NCBI RefSeq assembly: GCF_001267535.1
Contig: NZ_JRXE01000002.1
Coordinates: 157,069-209,670, forward strand
Reading direction: 5' to 3'
DNA length: 52,602 bases
Source of the DNA: Winslowiella iniecta
GTDB lineage: Bacteria > Pseudomonadota > Gammaproteobacteria > Enterobacterales > Enterobacteriaceae
Positions 27,765-36,825 of the stretch are shown here, one piece after another. The position numbers and the translations under genes were made by a program. Numbering within the stretch: the stretch's first letter is position 1; every line of letters begins with the position of its first letter. A model generated the notes under the pieces. It did no database searches. It was not told the origin of the DNA and worked only from the letters and a program-made list of their open reading frames with translations.

Positions 27765-28967
27765 TTAAGCAGTAAGGCGGGCAGCGTCTTGCGCGATGAC
27801 CAACTCTTCGTTGGTTGGGATCACCACCGCAGGGCGGGTGCCTTCTTTATTGATAAAGCCGGATTTGCCAAAGCGTGCCGCAAGGTTACGCTCGTGGTCA
27901 ACGTCAAAGCCCAGCAGCGCCAGTTTTCCCAGCGCCAGTTCACGCACCATGGCGGCGTTTTCACCAATACCGCCGGTAAACACGACTGCGTCCAGTCGGC
28001 CATCCATCAGTGCGGTGTAAGAACCGATATATTTCGCCAGGCGGTGGCAGAATACGTCCATCGCACGTTTGGCATCATCTTTATCGTGGTAGTTATCTTC
28101 CACGTAGCGACAGTCGCTGGTGACTTCGGTCAGACCTAACAGGCCGGACTCTTTGGTCAGCAGCTTGTTGATCGCGTCAACGCTCATACCGAGAGTATCG
28201 TGCAGGAAGAAGATAATTGCTGGATCGATATCACCACTACGGGTGCCCATCACCAGACCTTCCAGCGGCGTCAGGCCCATTGAGGTATCGACGCAAACGC
28301 CGTTGCGGATGGCGGAAACTGAACCCCCGTTGCCGAGATGACAGGTAATAATATTCAGCTCTTCCACCGGCTTATTCAGCATTTTAGCCGCTTCGTGGGT
28401 CACATAGAAGTGGCTGGTGCCGTGCGCGCCATAACGACGAACGCCATGTTCTTTATATAAGCTGTACGGCAGGGCGTAGAGATAGGACTCTTCCGGCATG
28501 GTCTGATGGAAAGCGGTGTCAAACACGGCGACATTTTTATCAGACAGCAGCGGGAAGTTTTTCATGGCTTCGTCGATACCGATCAGATGCGCCGGGTTAT
28601 GCAGCGGAGCAAAAGAAGACGCGTCTTTGATTCCCTGAACCACTTCATCAGTGATCACTACCGACTGAGTGAGTTTTTCACCACCATGCACGATGCGATG
28701 GCCGATTGCAGCGATTTGTGCTGACAGCTCAGGTTTTTGTGCCAGAATGGTTTTAACCATAAAGTTAAGTGCTTCACTGTGTGCCGCACCTGCACCTAAA
28801 GCTGCTTCATGTTTAGCGCCGTCCATCTTCCACTTGATACGCGCTTCAGGCAGATGGAAACACTCAGCTAAACCAGACAGATACTCTTCACCGTCTGCCG
28901 GGTTGATGATGGCAAACTTAAGTGAAGAACTACCGCAGTTCAGAACCAGTACTAACTTACTCGACAT
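27765..28967 (-). CDS. ackA: AckA, acetate kinase
   Basis: A protein of 400 residues converting acetyl phosphate and ADP to acetate and ATP in the overflow pathway; also reversible. ASKHA-fold motifs are [14 protein letters not shown] at the N-terminus, [35 protein letters not shown] and [11 protein letters not shown]. It heads the operon with pta. An FNR-like site lies about 80 bp upstream of its start. Confidence 0.97.
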   Translation of the reverse strand: MSSKLVLVLNCGSSSLKFAIINPADGEEYLSGLAECFHLPEARIKWKMDGAKHEAALGAGAAHSEALNFMVKTILAQKPELSAQIAAIGHRIVHGGEKLTQSVVITDEVVQGIKDASSFAPLHNPAHLIGIDEAMKNFPLLSDKNVAVFDTAFHQTMPEESYLYALPYSLYKEHGVRRYGAHGTSHFYVTHEAAKMLNKPVEELNIITCHLGNGGSVSAIRNGVCVDTSMGLTPLEGLVMGTRSGDIDPAIIFFLHDTLGMSVDAINKLLTKESGLLGLTEVTSDCRYVEDNYHDKDDAKRAMDVFCHRLAKYIGSYTALMDGRLDAVVFTGGIGENAAMVRELALGKLALLGFDVDHERNLAARFGKSGFINKEGTRPAVVIPTNEELVIAQDAARLTA

Positions 28968-29306
28968 GGAAGTACCTATTTGTTAAAAGTGGCTAAAATA
29001 AAGTCAATCAGACTATCAGCGTAGCGCATGAAAGCTGGTACATTAATGATTAAAATCATGCTGGCGGGTAAAATTGGCTCCGACAGCAAAAAAACTTGGT
29101 TATTTTACAGTTTTTTTTGAAGGCCAGCTTAGCTAAACATGGCTCGGCCAGCAGTTGACTAAGAATTGCTCACGTTTCCAGGCCCGAAAAATCGCGCTCA
29201 GGATACCGACAGTCACTCTTAAAGACAAAATATTTTGAAGGATGTAATGTAAAGTTGTTTGGTTGCGTATTTTTTTTATTTTTTATCTTTGAAGTTGAGG
29301 TTCGCC
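28968..29306. promoter_or_regulatory. ackA-yfbV divergent intergenic region with FNR-like site
   Basis: This 339-bp gap holds the promoters of ackA (minus) and yfbV (plus). ATGAT-TAAA-ATCAT at 29046-29059 matches the FNR consensus TTGAT-N4-ATCAA except for the outermost base of each half. FNR/ArcA influence on ackA-pta is known in E. coli. The rest is AT-rich with T tracts near 29110 and 29270; no gene is seen. Confidence 0.4.
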
Positions 29307-29759
29307 ATGGCTAATCACTCCGGCTCCGTCAGTTGGTTCAAATTGTTCCAGCTTGGACAGCACTATATGAAGACATGGCCTGTCGATAAGCGCCTTGCGC
29401 CAATGTTTCCGGAAAATCGTGTCACTCGTGCCACGCGTTTCGCCATTCGTTTTATGCCTCCACTGGCGGTATTCACCCTGACCTGGCAAATCGCCCTCGG
29501 TGGCCAGCTTGGCCCGGCAGTGGCGACAGCGCTGTTTGCCTGTACTTTGCCGATGCAGGGGCTGTGGTGGCTCGGTAAGCGTTCAGTGACGCCGTTACCG
29601 CCCACGCTGTTGCAGTGGTTCCATGAGGTGCGGACTAAATTGCAGGAAGCCGGACAGGCGATTGCCCCGGTCGAAGGCAAGCCCACCTATCAGTCGCTGG
29701 CTGAGGTGCTGAAACGTGCCTTTAAACAGCTCGACAAAACCTTTCTCGACGATCTTTGA
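29307..29759 (+). CDS. yfbV: YfbV, UPF0208 inner-membrane protein
   Basis: A protein of 150 residues with two hydrophobic segments (about 43-60 and 68-88; [20 protein letters not shown] and [20 protein letters not shown]) and a charged C-terminal tail ending [11 protein letters not shown], as in E. coli YfbV. In E. coli it affects Ter macrodomain insulation; its mechanism is unknown. GAGG lies 6 nt before ATG 29307; the open frame upstream is AT-rich leader. Confidence 0.92.
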   Translation: MANHSGSVSWFKLFQLGQHYMKTWPVDKRLAPMFPENRVTRATRFAIRFMPPLAVFTLTWQIALGGQLGPAVATALFACTLPMQGLWWLGKRSVTPLPPTLLQWFHEVRTKLQEAGQAIAPVEGKPTYQSLAEVLKRAFKQLDKTFLDDL

Positions 29760-29767
29760 GTTGTTTT

Positions 29768-29802
29768 CGGGTTTCCGCTGGCAAAAACGCAGTGGAAACC
29801 CG
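29768..29802 (+). terminator. Long hairpin after yfbV
   Basis: CGGGTTTCCGCTG (29768-29780) pairs with CAGTGGAAACCCG (29790-29802), a 13-bp stem with one wobble pair and a 9-base loop, 8 bp after the yfbV stop. No T-run follows, so termination efficiency is doubtful. Confidence 0.5.
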
Positions 29803-29910
29803 GTGCCAAATCAAAGAAACCTCTGCTAGCGATACTGCGGTCTCCTGTGTTGTGCGATTCTTGGTCATCACTTTTAATTTAATACTGTCCAGGTGACACA
29901 GGAGTTAAAG

Positions 29911-30405
29911 ATGGAAATGACCCACGCTCAGCGTTTAATCCTCTCCAACCAGTATAAAATAATGACGATGCTCGATCCCGATCATGCCGAGCGTTATCGC
30001 CGCCAGCAGACCATTGTCGAACGCGGCTATGGTTTACAGCTGCGTGAACTGGATCGTGAATTCGGTGAGCTGAGCGAAGAGGTGTGCCGCACGTTGATCG
30101 CCATTATGGAGATGCATCATGCGCTGCATGTTTCCTGGACAAATCTGAAAGATAACCGCGGGCTGGAACAGCGTCGGCTGGCGTTTCTCGGATTTGATGC
30201 GGCGACGGAGGCGCGCTATCTCGGCTATGTGCGCTTTATGGTAAGTGTTGAAGGGCGCTATACCCAGTTTGATTCCGGTACGCATGGTTTTAATGCGCAG
30301 ACGCCAATGTGGGAAAAATACCAACGAATGCTGACAGTGTGGCAAACTTGTCCACGGCAATACCATCTGAGTGCGAACGAGATCGCGCAAATCATCAACG
30401 CCTGA
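29911..30405 (+). CDS. yfbU: YfbU family protein
   Basis: A protein of 164 residues matching E. coli YfbU closely ([57 protein letters not shown]). It is soluble and charged; no catalytic motif is visible to me. Overproduction of E. coli YfbU has been linked to cell death, but its function is not established. AGGAG lies 6-7 nt before ATG 29911. yfbT follows 13 bp downstream, forming an operon. Confidence 0.92.
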   Translation: MEMTHAQRLILSNQYKIMTMLDPDHAERYRRQQTIVERGYGLQLRELDREFGELSEEVCRTLIAIMEMHHALHVSWTNLKDNRGLEQRRLAFLGFDAATEARYLGYVRFMVSVEGRYTQFDSGTHGFNAQTPMWEKYQRMLTVWQTCPRQYHLSANEIAQIINA

Positions 30406-30418
30406 GAAGGAAACGCAA

Positions 30419-31078
30419 GTGAAGTGTAAAGGTTTTCTGTTTGATTTAGACGGCACATTGGTAGATTCACTCCCTGCTGTCGAACGTGCATGGACTAACT
30501 GGGGCAAACGTCACGGCATCGATGCCGCAGAGATTCTGGATTTTATCCATGGTAAACAGGCGATTACCTCACTGCGTCATTTTATGGCGGGTGCCTCTGA
30601 AGAGGAAATTCAGCAGGAGTTTTACGCGCTGGAAAAAATCGAAGCGGAAGACACGGATGGCATTATCGCACTGCCCGGCGCGCAGCAACTGCTGGCCACG
30701 CTCGATGAGCTGGCGATTCCGTGGGCGATTGTCACCTCGGGTTCTGTGCCGGTCGCTTCAGCCCGTCGTGCAGCCACCGGCTTACCGGAGCCGGAGGTGT
30801 TTGTTACCGCAGAGCGCGTGGCGCGCGGTAAACCCGAGCCGGATGCCTATTTGTTAGGTGCGCAGTTACTGGAGCTGGAACCGGAAGAGTGTGTGGTGGT
30901 GGAAGATGCCGGTGCCGGTATTCTTTCTGGCCTCGCCGCTGGCAGCCATGTGATTGCGGTCAACCCGCCATCGAATGCCCCGCGTCTTGACGATGTTGAT
31001 ATGGTGCTCTCCTCGCTGGAAGAGTTAATTATCAACAAAAATGCTGACGGCACGTTTGCGGTGCACAGAAAGCACTGA
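30419..31078 (+). CDS. yfbT: YfbT/HxpA, HAD-family sugar phosphatase
   Basis: A protein of 219 residues of the HAD superfamily. Motif I is FDLDGT (nucleophile D9, acid D11), motif II is VTSG, motif III lysine is in RGKPEPDAYLLGA, and motif IV is VVVEDAGAGILSG. E. coli YfbT dephosphorylates hexitol and sugar phosphates. Start is GTG 30419, preceded by AAGGA at 8 nt; upstream codons overlap yfbU. In E. coli yfbS follows; here an Rpn gene occupies that place. Confidence 0.9.
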   Translation: MKCKGFLFDLDGTLVDSLPAVERAWTNWGKRHGIDAAEILDFIHGKQAITSLRHFMAGASEEEIQQEFYALEKIEAEDTDGIIALPGAQQLLATLDELAIPWAIVTSGSVPVASARRAATGLPEPEVFVTAERVARGKPEPDAYLLGAQLLELEPEECVVVEDAGAGILSGLAAGSHVIAVNPPSNAPRLDDVDMVLSSLEELIINKNADGTFAVHRKH

Positions 31079-31296
31079 GCATGGGTTAATCCGTCTCCGG
31101 CGCTGTGCGAAAAAAATAGCAGCGGGGAGTGTCGCAGGATACGCTCCCGCTGATAACCGCAACCAGCTGTACGTCGGCGCACCCTGACTGCCTGACGGCA
31201 ACAGGCGTTGCCCCTCAGTGCGGCAGGTTATATTTTAATCACCGCCCATCTGTGATAAATTTCCTTAATATCAATCTTGATGCCAGGAGCCACGGA

Positions 31297-32193
31297 ATGG
31301 GTACCACCTCCACGCCGCATGATGCGCTGTTTAAACAATTCCTGACCTATCCAGAGGCCGCAAGGGATTTCCTGCAAATTCATATGCCGCCGGCACTGCT
31401 GAAATATTGCGATTTGGATTCTCTGCATCTTGAATCTTGCAGTTTTGTTGAAGAGGATTTGCGGGCGTTTTACTCGGACGTTTTGTATTCGCTGAAAACG
31501 GTGAGTGGCGAAGGCTATATTCACTGCCTGATTGAGCATCAAAGTTCACCTGACAAAAATATGACCTTCCGCCTGATGCGTTACGCTATCGCAGCGATGC
31601 AGCGTCATCTCAATGCGGGTCACGATTGTTTACCTGTAGTGATCCCCATTCTTTTCTATCATGGTACAACCAGTCCTTATCCCCATCCGATGAACTGGCT
31701 GAGGGCATTCAGCGATCCGGATCTGGCCGCCCGCGTTTACGGCGGCGATTTCCCGTTAGTGGATGTGACGGTAATTCCGGACAGTGAGATCCTGACCCAC
31801 AGGAGAATTGCGCTGCTGGAGTTTCTGCAAAAAAATATTCGCCAGCGCGATCTGATGCTGTTTCTGGAACCGCTGGCAATGCTGATTGACAGCGAATACA
31901 CTACCGATATGCTGGTCGCTGCAGTGATGAATTACCTGTTGCAGGTGGGTGAAACGGCAGATCCAGAATCATTTATGCGTGCACTCGCACGGAGCACGCA
32001 TCACCATGAGGGGCTGATAATGACGTTAGCAGAGCAGCTTGAGCAGAAAGGACTTCAGAAAGGACTTCGGAAAGGGCGGCAAGAGGGAATCAAGGAAGTT
32101 GCCGCTAAAATGCTTGCTGAGGGGCTGGAATTAGTCAGCGTCAGCAAAATAACGGGCCTGACGGAAGAAGAGTTGAATCAGCTTCGGCACTGA
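31297..32193 (+). CDS. Rpn family recombination-promoting nuclease (PD-(D/E)XK, Transposase_31)
   Basis: A protein of 298 residues. The N-terminus (TPHDALFKQFL) and the nuclease core match the Rpn family: D61 in FYSDVLYSL and E80-x-Q82 in CLIEHQSSPDK give the D-(E)-x-Q variant of PD-(D/E)XK. FRLMRYAIAAMQRHL and PVVIPILFYHGTTSPYPHP are also family blocks. The C-terminal tail has glycine/lysine repeats (QKGLQKGLRKGRQEG) and a helical end. Rpn proteins are DNA endonucleases that raise RecA-independent recombination and can be toxic. ATG 31297 follows AGGAG. It lies in the E. coli yfbS position between yfbT and yfbR, without inverted repeats of an insertion sequence. Confidence 0.88.
   Translation: MGTTSTPHDALFKQFLTYPEAARDFLQIHMPPALLKYCDLDSLHLESCSFVEEDLRAFYSDVLYSLKTVSGEGYIHCLIEHQSSPDKNMTFRLMRYAIAAMQRHLNAGHDCLPVVIPILFYHGTTSPYPHPMNWLRAFSDPDLAARVYGGDFPLVDVTVIPDSEILTHRRIALLEFLQKNIRQRDLMLFLEPLAMLIDSEYTTDMLVAAVMNYLLQVGETADPESFMRALARSTHHHEGLIMTLAEQLEQKGLQKGLRKGRQEGIKEVAAKMLAEGLELVSVSKITGLTEEELNQLRH
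32020..32193 (+). CDS. Possible internal-start product of the Rpn gene (C-terminal 57 residues)
   Basis: An in-frame ATG at 32020 (codon 242 of the Rpn gene) is preceded by AGGGG (32009-32013) with an ideal 6-base spacer. It would yield a 57-residue protein, MTLAEQLEQKGLQKGLRKGR onward, containing the repeat tail and terminal helices but no nuclease. Short C-terminal products made by internal initiation and acting as antitoxin have been reported for E. coli rpn genes. Its use here is an inference from the ribosome site. Confidence 0.4.
   Translation: MTLAEQLEQKGLQKGLRKGRQEGIKEVAAKMLAEGLELVSVSKITGLTEEELNQLRH
32044..32079 (+). repeat. 12-bp tandem repeat inside the Rpn gene
   Basis: CAGAAAGGACTT occurs twice in perfect tandem (32044-32055, 32056-32067), followed by a diverged third unit CGGAAAGGGCGG. 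Each unit encodes QKGL or RKGR. Unit gain or loss keeps the frame. Confidence 0.85.
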
Positions 32194-32218
32194 CTGGCTG
32201 TGTCGGCATGGTTGCGAA

Positions 32219-32818
32219 TTACAGCGGCGTATCCTGACTGATCTCATCCAGCGACAGATTAAAGCTCGGGACAAAGACCTCAATAAAATAATCCATTTCC
32301 GGGCTGCGCCTGTCGTTCAGCGTTTTTTCCAGCCGGGTTTTTGCCTGACGAAATTCATTGTTGCCTGCCGACAACTCTTCCAGACATTTGAGATAAGCGC
32401 ACAGCGCATCAGCCTGCTTTACTACCGCGCTCTCTTCGGCGGTGTGTAGGTGTTCATCCAGCAGCGGGCGGAAAGCCTCCTGCAAATCGTCCGGCAGCAT
32501 GTCGATCAGCTTTTGCTGAGCGATCTTCTCGATCTGCTTATATTCATGGGCGATCTGTGCATTGTAATATTTCACCGGTGTCGGCAGGTCGCCGGTCAGT
32601 ACTTCGCTGGCATCGTGATACAACGCCAGCATGGCGATGCGTTCAGCATTCAGCTGACCGGAAAACTTCTGATTTTTGATTAATGCCAGCGCGTGCGCCA
32701 CCATTGCTACTTGCAGACTGTGCTCAGAAACATTTTCGGTGCGCACATTACGCATCAGCGGCCAGCGGTTGATCAGTTTCAGACGGGAAAGATGAGCGAA
32801 GAAATGGCTTTGGTTCAT
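32219..32818 (-). CDS. yfbR: YfbR, HD-domain 5'-deoxynucleotidase
   Basis: A protein of 199 residues hydrolysing deoxyribonucleoside 5'-monophosphates. The HD metal site is H33 ([10 protein letters not shown]), H68-D69 (LALYHDASE) and a C-terminal aspartate in [12 protein letters not shown]; substrate-binding R18-W19 lie in LINRWPLM. Length equals E. coli YfbR. It converges with the Rpn gene (25 bp apart) and is followed upstream by a REP pair before alaA. Confidence 0.93.
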   Translation of the reverse strand: MNQSHFFAHLSRLKLINRWPLMRNVRTENVSEHSLQVAMVAHALALIKNQKFSGQLNAERIAMLALYHDASEVLTGDLPTPVKYYNAQIAHEYKQIEKIAQQKLIDMLPDDLQEAFRPLLDEHLHTAEESAVVKQADALCAYLKCLEELSAGNNEFRQAKTRLEKTLNDRRSPEMDYFIEVFVPSFNLSLDEISQDTPL

Positions 32819-32896
32819 AGCAATCTGTCCTGTTTTGCAGCGAGAACGCCTGATGCTGATCGTTTAAAGAATAATCATCAGGGTTTCTGGAATATC

Positions 32897-32980
32897 GTAG
32901 GGGAGCCGTTTCCGGCTCCCGTCCTGAGGGTATGCAGAGTACTAACCCTCGGCACGGGCGGCGAGAACGCCGCCCTTACG
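32897..32980. repeat. Inverted REP pair (BIME-like) between alaA and yfbR
   Basis: The plus strand has GTAG (32897-32900) plus the stem GGGAGCCG, TTTC, CGGCTCCC (32901-32920). The opposite strand has GTAA plus GGGCGGCG, loop, CGCCGCCC (32956-32975). The two REPs thus point toward each other across a 35-bp spacer, the arrangement of BIME units. It lies just downstream of the alaA stop (minus strand). Confidence 0.7.
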
Positions 32981-32988
32981 GGTTCGGT

Positions 32989-34206
32989 TTACTGTTGGTA
33001 ACCTTCAAGGAAACGGCCAAACTTGTTAACCGCCATTTCCAGTTCATCGACGCGTGGCAGGGTGACGATACGCACGTGGTCCGGCCATGGCCAGTTAAAT
33101 GCGGTTCCCTGTACCAGCAGCACTTTTTCCTGTAGCAGGAAATCGAGCACCATTTTCTGGTCGTCATGAATATTAAAGCGTTTAGGATCAATGCGCGGGA
33201 ACATATACAGCGCACCCTGTGGTTTCACACAACTGACGCCAGGGATTTCATTAATCAGTTCCCAGGCACGCTGGCGCTGTTCATACAGGCGACCACCCGG
33301 CACGATAAATTCACTGATACTCTGATAGCCACCCAGTGCGGTCTGGATCGCGTGCTGCGCCGGTACGTTAGCGCACAGACGCATCGATGCCAGCATCTCC
33401 AGACCCTCAATATAGCCTTTCGCATGCTTTTTCGGGCCGTTCAGCACCATCCAGCCCTGACGGAAACCGGCAACGCGGTAGGTTTTCGACAGACCATTAA
33501 AGGTAACGGTTAACAGATCCGGTGCCATTGCGGCAATCGAGTGGTGCTGCGCGGCATCATAAAGGATCTTGTCGTAGATCTCATCGGCGAAGATGATCAG
33601 GTTATGCTGGCGCGCCAGCTCGACCACTTCCATCAGCAACTCTTTGCTGTAAACCGCACCGGTCGGGTTATTGGGGTTGATAATCACAATACCGCGGGTG
33701 CGCGGGGTGATTTTGCTGCGAATATCATCGAGATCCGGGAACCAGTCGGAAGACTCATCGCATAAATAGTGCACCGCTTTGCCGCTGGAGAGGGAAACCG
33801 CCGCGGTCCACAACGGGTAGTCGGGCGCGGGAACCAGCATTTCATCGCCACTGTTCAGCAGCGCCTGCATCGACTGCACAATCAACTCAGAAACGCCGTT
33901 ACCGATATAGATATCTTCAACGGTGACATCACGCATACCGCGCGCCTGATAGTGCTGCATAATGGCTTTACGGGCGGAGTAGAGACCTTTTGAATCGCAA
34001 TAGCCCTGAGCGCCTGGCAGGTTACGAATCACATCGACCAGGATTTCATCGGGCGCTTCAAAGCCGAAGGGGGCCGGGTTACCGATATTGAGTTTAAGGA
34101 CTTTATTGCCTTCTTCTTCGAGGCGTTTTGCTTCTTTTAACACCGGGCCACGAATGTCGTAGCAGACGTTGTCCAGTTTACCTGATTTATCAATTTGAAA
34201 ATTCAT
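32989..34206 (-). CDS. alaA: AlaA, glutamate-pyruvate aminotransferase
   Basis: A protein of 405 residues, a class I PLP-dependent aminotransferase making alanine from pyruvate and glutamate. PLP motifs are VIINPNNPTGAVY (asparagine ring contact), IIFADEIYDKILYD (D208 with pyridine nitrogen) and the Schiff-base lysine K241 in FNGLSKTYRVAGFR; the carboxylate-binding arginine is near the C-terminus. Sequence matches E. coli AlaA (YfbQ), including the end HVRIVTLPRVDELEMAVNKF. It is divergent from lrhA across 1 kb. Confidence 0.96.
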   Translation of the reverse strand: MNFQIDKSGKLDNVCYDIRGPVLKEAKRLEEEGNKVLKLNIGNPAPFGFEAPDEILVDVIRNLPGAQGYCDSKGLYSARKAIMQHYQARGMRDVTVEDIYIGNGVSELIVQSMQALLNSGDEMLVPAPDYPLWTAAVSLSSGKAVHYLCDESSDWFPDLDDIRSKITPRTRGIVIINPNNPTGAVYSKELLMEVVELARQHNLIIFADEIYDKILYDAAQHHSIAAMAPDLLTVTFNGLSKTYRVAGFRQGWMVLNGPKKHAKGYIEGLEMLASMRLCANVPAQHAIQTALGGYQSISEFIVPGGRLYEQRQRAWELINEIPGVSCVKPQGALYMFPRIDPKRFNIHDDQKMVLDFLLQEKVLLVQGTAFNWPWPDHVRIVTLPRVDELEMAVNKFGRFLEGYQQ

Positions 34207-35230
34207 CTACATCGCCTTAACTGGCAGAGCCGCGTTCCTGCCGTGGAAAATAACCCTGCACAATTTACTCCTCTGCTCCGCGCTTTTGAAGCGCTGCATC
34301 AGGTTTTGGCGCGATAGCGAGCCTTTTGCTATCACCATGGCACGCAACAGGGTGCCTGTCGCAATTTTTGGTGCAATGATCTAAAAATAGTATCCAGGGG
34401 AGCATATAATTCTGGTGTGTCTGCTGCGCTGTAAAGTGGATAATCCAGCCATCGCGGCAGTCCGGCGGCTGGAAAACAGCGCTTTTGATAGAGAATAATA
34501 AATAGATGATTAACTAAATAGTCAAAAGTTTCTAATTAAATTTAGGGTTTTTAGCGCTGGTGTGACCAGATTATCCGTGAGACGGGTGATGAGGTTAATT
34601 CGCATCAACAACAAAGTGGCCTTTTAGATCGCTTCTGAGACAACTTTTTTTCTCGTCTGAGGTCAGAGAAAATGGGTGCTGATTGATAAAATCCTGCTTT
34701 ACTGATAAGAATTAGAAGATTGGGGCTTAAAATATAATCGGCAGTATGCCAGGATAACAATCAAGGGAGTTTGCTGCAAAAAAGCAGATGATTCCGGCGA
34801 TAAAATCTACCGTTTTAGCGCAATAAATATTAAGTATTATTTACTATTTTGCGTTGCATGAGCAACGTGATGGATCGTCGATTTTGGGTTTGTAATTTTG
34901 ACCAGTACACGGGCAGTCATTTGCTTTTTAGTGGCTGCAGCGTCAATTAACGACTACGGCGCAGCTTCCTACAACTTATGGGTTAATGCCAGGTGCATTA
35001 ACAATGTATCAGACGCAAGATACTATTCATCTGTGTCCCTGATCGTGAGAGATCGACAGGACCGGTATCGTGAAAAGGAGTTCAGACGTTCGCCGACAAA
35101 CTAATGAGTTGAGAGACATCACTGTTTAGCACTCTCGCCATGACGTTTTGTCACCGCTTTATTTGATCGATAAAGCATGTAGTAACACCAGGGTAGCTGT
35201 TTGTAAAAAATCTAATAAGTGAAGAAAAAC
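34207..35230. promoter_or_regulatory. 1-kb non-coding region upstream of alaA and lrhA
   Basis: No convincing gene lies here. The region is AT-rich, with many stops in all frames. Visible structures are CCAGCC/GGCTGG arms near 34445-34475, and the palindrome CGTTGC-ATGA-GCAACG at 34852-34867, the kind of dyad bound by LysR-type regulators. E. coli also has a long lrhA upstream region, and LrhA activates its own gene, so autoregulatory sites and a long leader are expected here. Confidence 0.5.
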
Positions 35231-36157
35231 ATGACTAATGCAAATCGTCCGATTCTCAACCTCGACCTCGATCTGCTGAGGACGTTTGTTGCGGTTGCCG
35301 ACCTGAATACTTTTGCGGCCGCGGCTGCAGCAGTATGCAGAACGCAATCAGCAGTAAGCCAGCAGATGCAGCGTCTGGAGCAATTGGTGGGCAAAGAGTT
35401 GTTTGCCCGACATGGACGCAACAAGTTGCTGACCGAACACGGCATTCAATTGCTGGGTTACGCCAGAAAGATACTGCGCTTCAATGACGAGGCTTGTACC
35501 TCGCTGATGTACAGCAATATTCAGGGGGTGCTCACCATCGGTGCGTCCGACGATACCTCTGATACCATCCTGCCTTACCTGCTTAACCGGGTCACCTCGG
35601 TTTATCCAAAACTGGCGATTGACGTGCGTGTGAAGCGCAACCCGTACATGATGGATATGCTGAGCCAGGGCGAAGTGGATTTGGTTGTCACCACTTCCAG
35701 CCCGGGAAGCTTTACTCACCAGGTACTGCGTACATCACCGACGCTGTGGTATTGCGCGGCTGACTATATCTTCCAGCGCGGTGAAGCGATTCCACTGGTG
35801 CTGCTGGATGAGCCGAGTCCGTACCGTGATATGGCGATTGATCATCTTAACGAAGCCGGTATCCCATGGCGCATCTCCTACGTCGCCTCCACACTGGCGG
35901 CGGTGCGCGCTGCGGTGAAAGCCGGTCTGGGTGTGACTGCACGTCCGGTCGAGATGATGAGCCCGGAACTGCGGGTGATGGGCGCGGCTGAAGGGCTGCC
36001 AGCACTGCCGGATACGCAGTATCTGCTGTGCCGTAATCCTGAAAGTGAAAACGAACTGGCACTGGCGATCTTTAATGCCATGGAGTCCAGCAGCGATCCT
36101 TACACGCTGGCCGCTGTCGGTCAGGAGAGTGGTGTGCTGCTGGATGACGAAGAGTAA
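35231..36157 (+). CDS. lrhA: LrhA/HexA, LysR-type regulator
   Basis: A regulator of 308 residues. The winged helix (about 12-70) includes [20 protein letters not shown] and [20 protein letters not shown]; the effector domain follows from about 90. LrhA represses flagellar master operon flhDC and type 1 fimbriae in E. coli; the HexA/PecT orthologues control motility, exopolysaccharide and virulence in plant-associated relatives. ATG 35231 gives [19 protein letters not shown], matching E. coli; GTG 35219 is an alternative with no better ribosome site. It ends in an acidic tail (LLDDEE). Confidence 0.95.
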   Translation: MTNANRPILNLDLDLLRTFVAVADLNTFAAAAAAVCRTQSAVSQQMQRLEQLVGKELFARHGRNKLLTEHGIQLLGYARKILRFNDEACTSLMYSNIQGVLTIGASDDTSDTILPYLLNRVTSVYPKLAIDVRVKRNPYMMDMLSQGEVDLVVTTSSPGSFTHQVLRTSPTLWYCAADYIFQRGEAIPLVLLDEPSPYRDMAIDHLNEAGIPWRISYVASTLAAVRAAVKAGLGVTARPVEMMSPELRVMGAAEGLPALPDTQYLLCRNPESENELALAIFNAMESSSDPYTLAAVGQESGVLLDDEE

Positions 36158-36226
36158 AATCTGTTAATCGAAACGATACCTGTTCTCATTAAAACAGCGT
36201 TTTCGATACATTAACCGGTTAAAATA

Positions 36227-36263
36227 AGCCCTTCGATGATTTATTTCATCGAGGGGCTTTTTT
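36227..36263 (+). terminator. Intrinsic terminator of lrhA
   Basis: AGCCCTTCGATGA (36227-36239) pairs with TCATCGAGGGGCT (36246-36258), 13 bp with one wobble pair and a 6-base loop, followed by a T-run to 36263. Confidence 0.9.
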
Positions 36264-36825
36264 GTAGGCTTTATCTGGCTTTTTTTTGGCTTTTTTATGT
36301 TAGTTAATTAATTGATTCACGCTTTTTGCTTAAATCTCTTCGTTTGCAAATATCACCCGATGTAACTATCCCTTCATTGATTACTTGCCGTTAGTGATTG
36401 TATTAAATATTGGTCTTTTTTTTATCATAAAGGGCAAAAGTGTGTCCTGGATCAAAAAAATAACCCCAATAAGGGGCAGGAAAACCGACTGATTCCTGTC
36501 AAAATACGATTGTTAAATGCACGATCCATGCAACACATTACCCGCTACACTCTATTTACAGCGTTAGACTGACACGATTTAGCTTATTATCTGCGCATCA
36601 TATGTTAATAAAATGCTGCGGGTGTAAAATAACGTGTGGATACTTTTGTCAAAGTTGACAAAAGGTTATAGAAAGGAGTAAAAAACCCCATAAAATTGCT
36701 GCTTAATCATTAAAGACAGCAAAGTTTATAAGGTTTTTCATCCTTCCCTTGAATCGATGTGGTGTGTTAACTGCCGTTAAGAGAGCAGGACGCTAATCAC
36801 CACTTTTGATGAGTAAGCAGAGAGT
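36264..36825 (+). promoter_or_regulatory. nuo operon promoter/leader region
   Basis: About 560 bp, AT-rich, without a gene. It contains an ArcA-like TGTTAATAA (36603-36611) and a perfect palindrome with 10-base arms CTTTTGTCAA and TTGACAAAAG around AG (36643-36664), about 160 bp before nuoA. GAAAGGAG at 36671-36678 looks like a ribosome site without a following ORF. In E. coli this interval holds promoters responding to ArcA, NarL, Fis and IHF; exact promoters here were not assigned. Confidence 0.5.

Noticed and set aside
31297-32193. Rpn gene as an insertion sequence
   Set aside because: The Transposase_31 name is historical. No inverted repeats or target duplications were seen around it, and the protein is a PD-(D/E)XK nuclease.
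34898-35104. 68-codon frame in the lrhA upstream region
   Set aside because: It begins with TTG without a ribosome site and has no signal peptide or known pattern; treated as chance.
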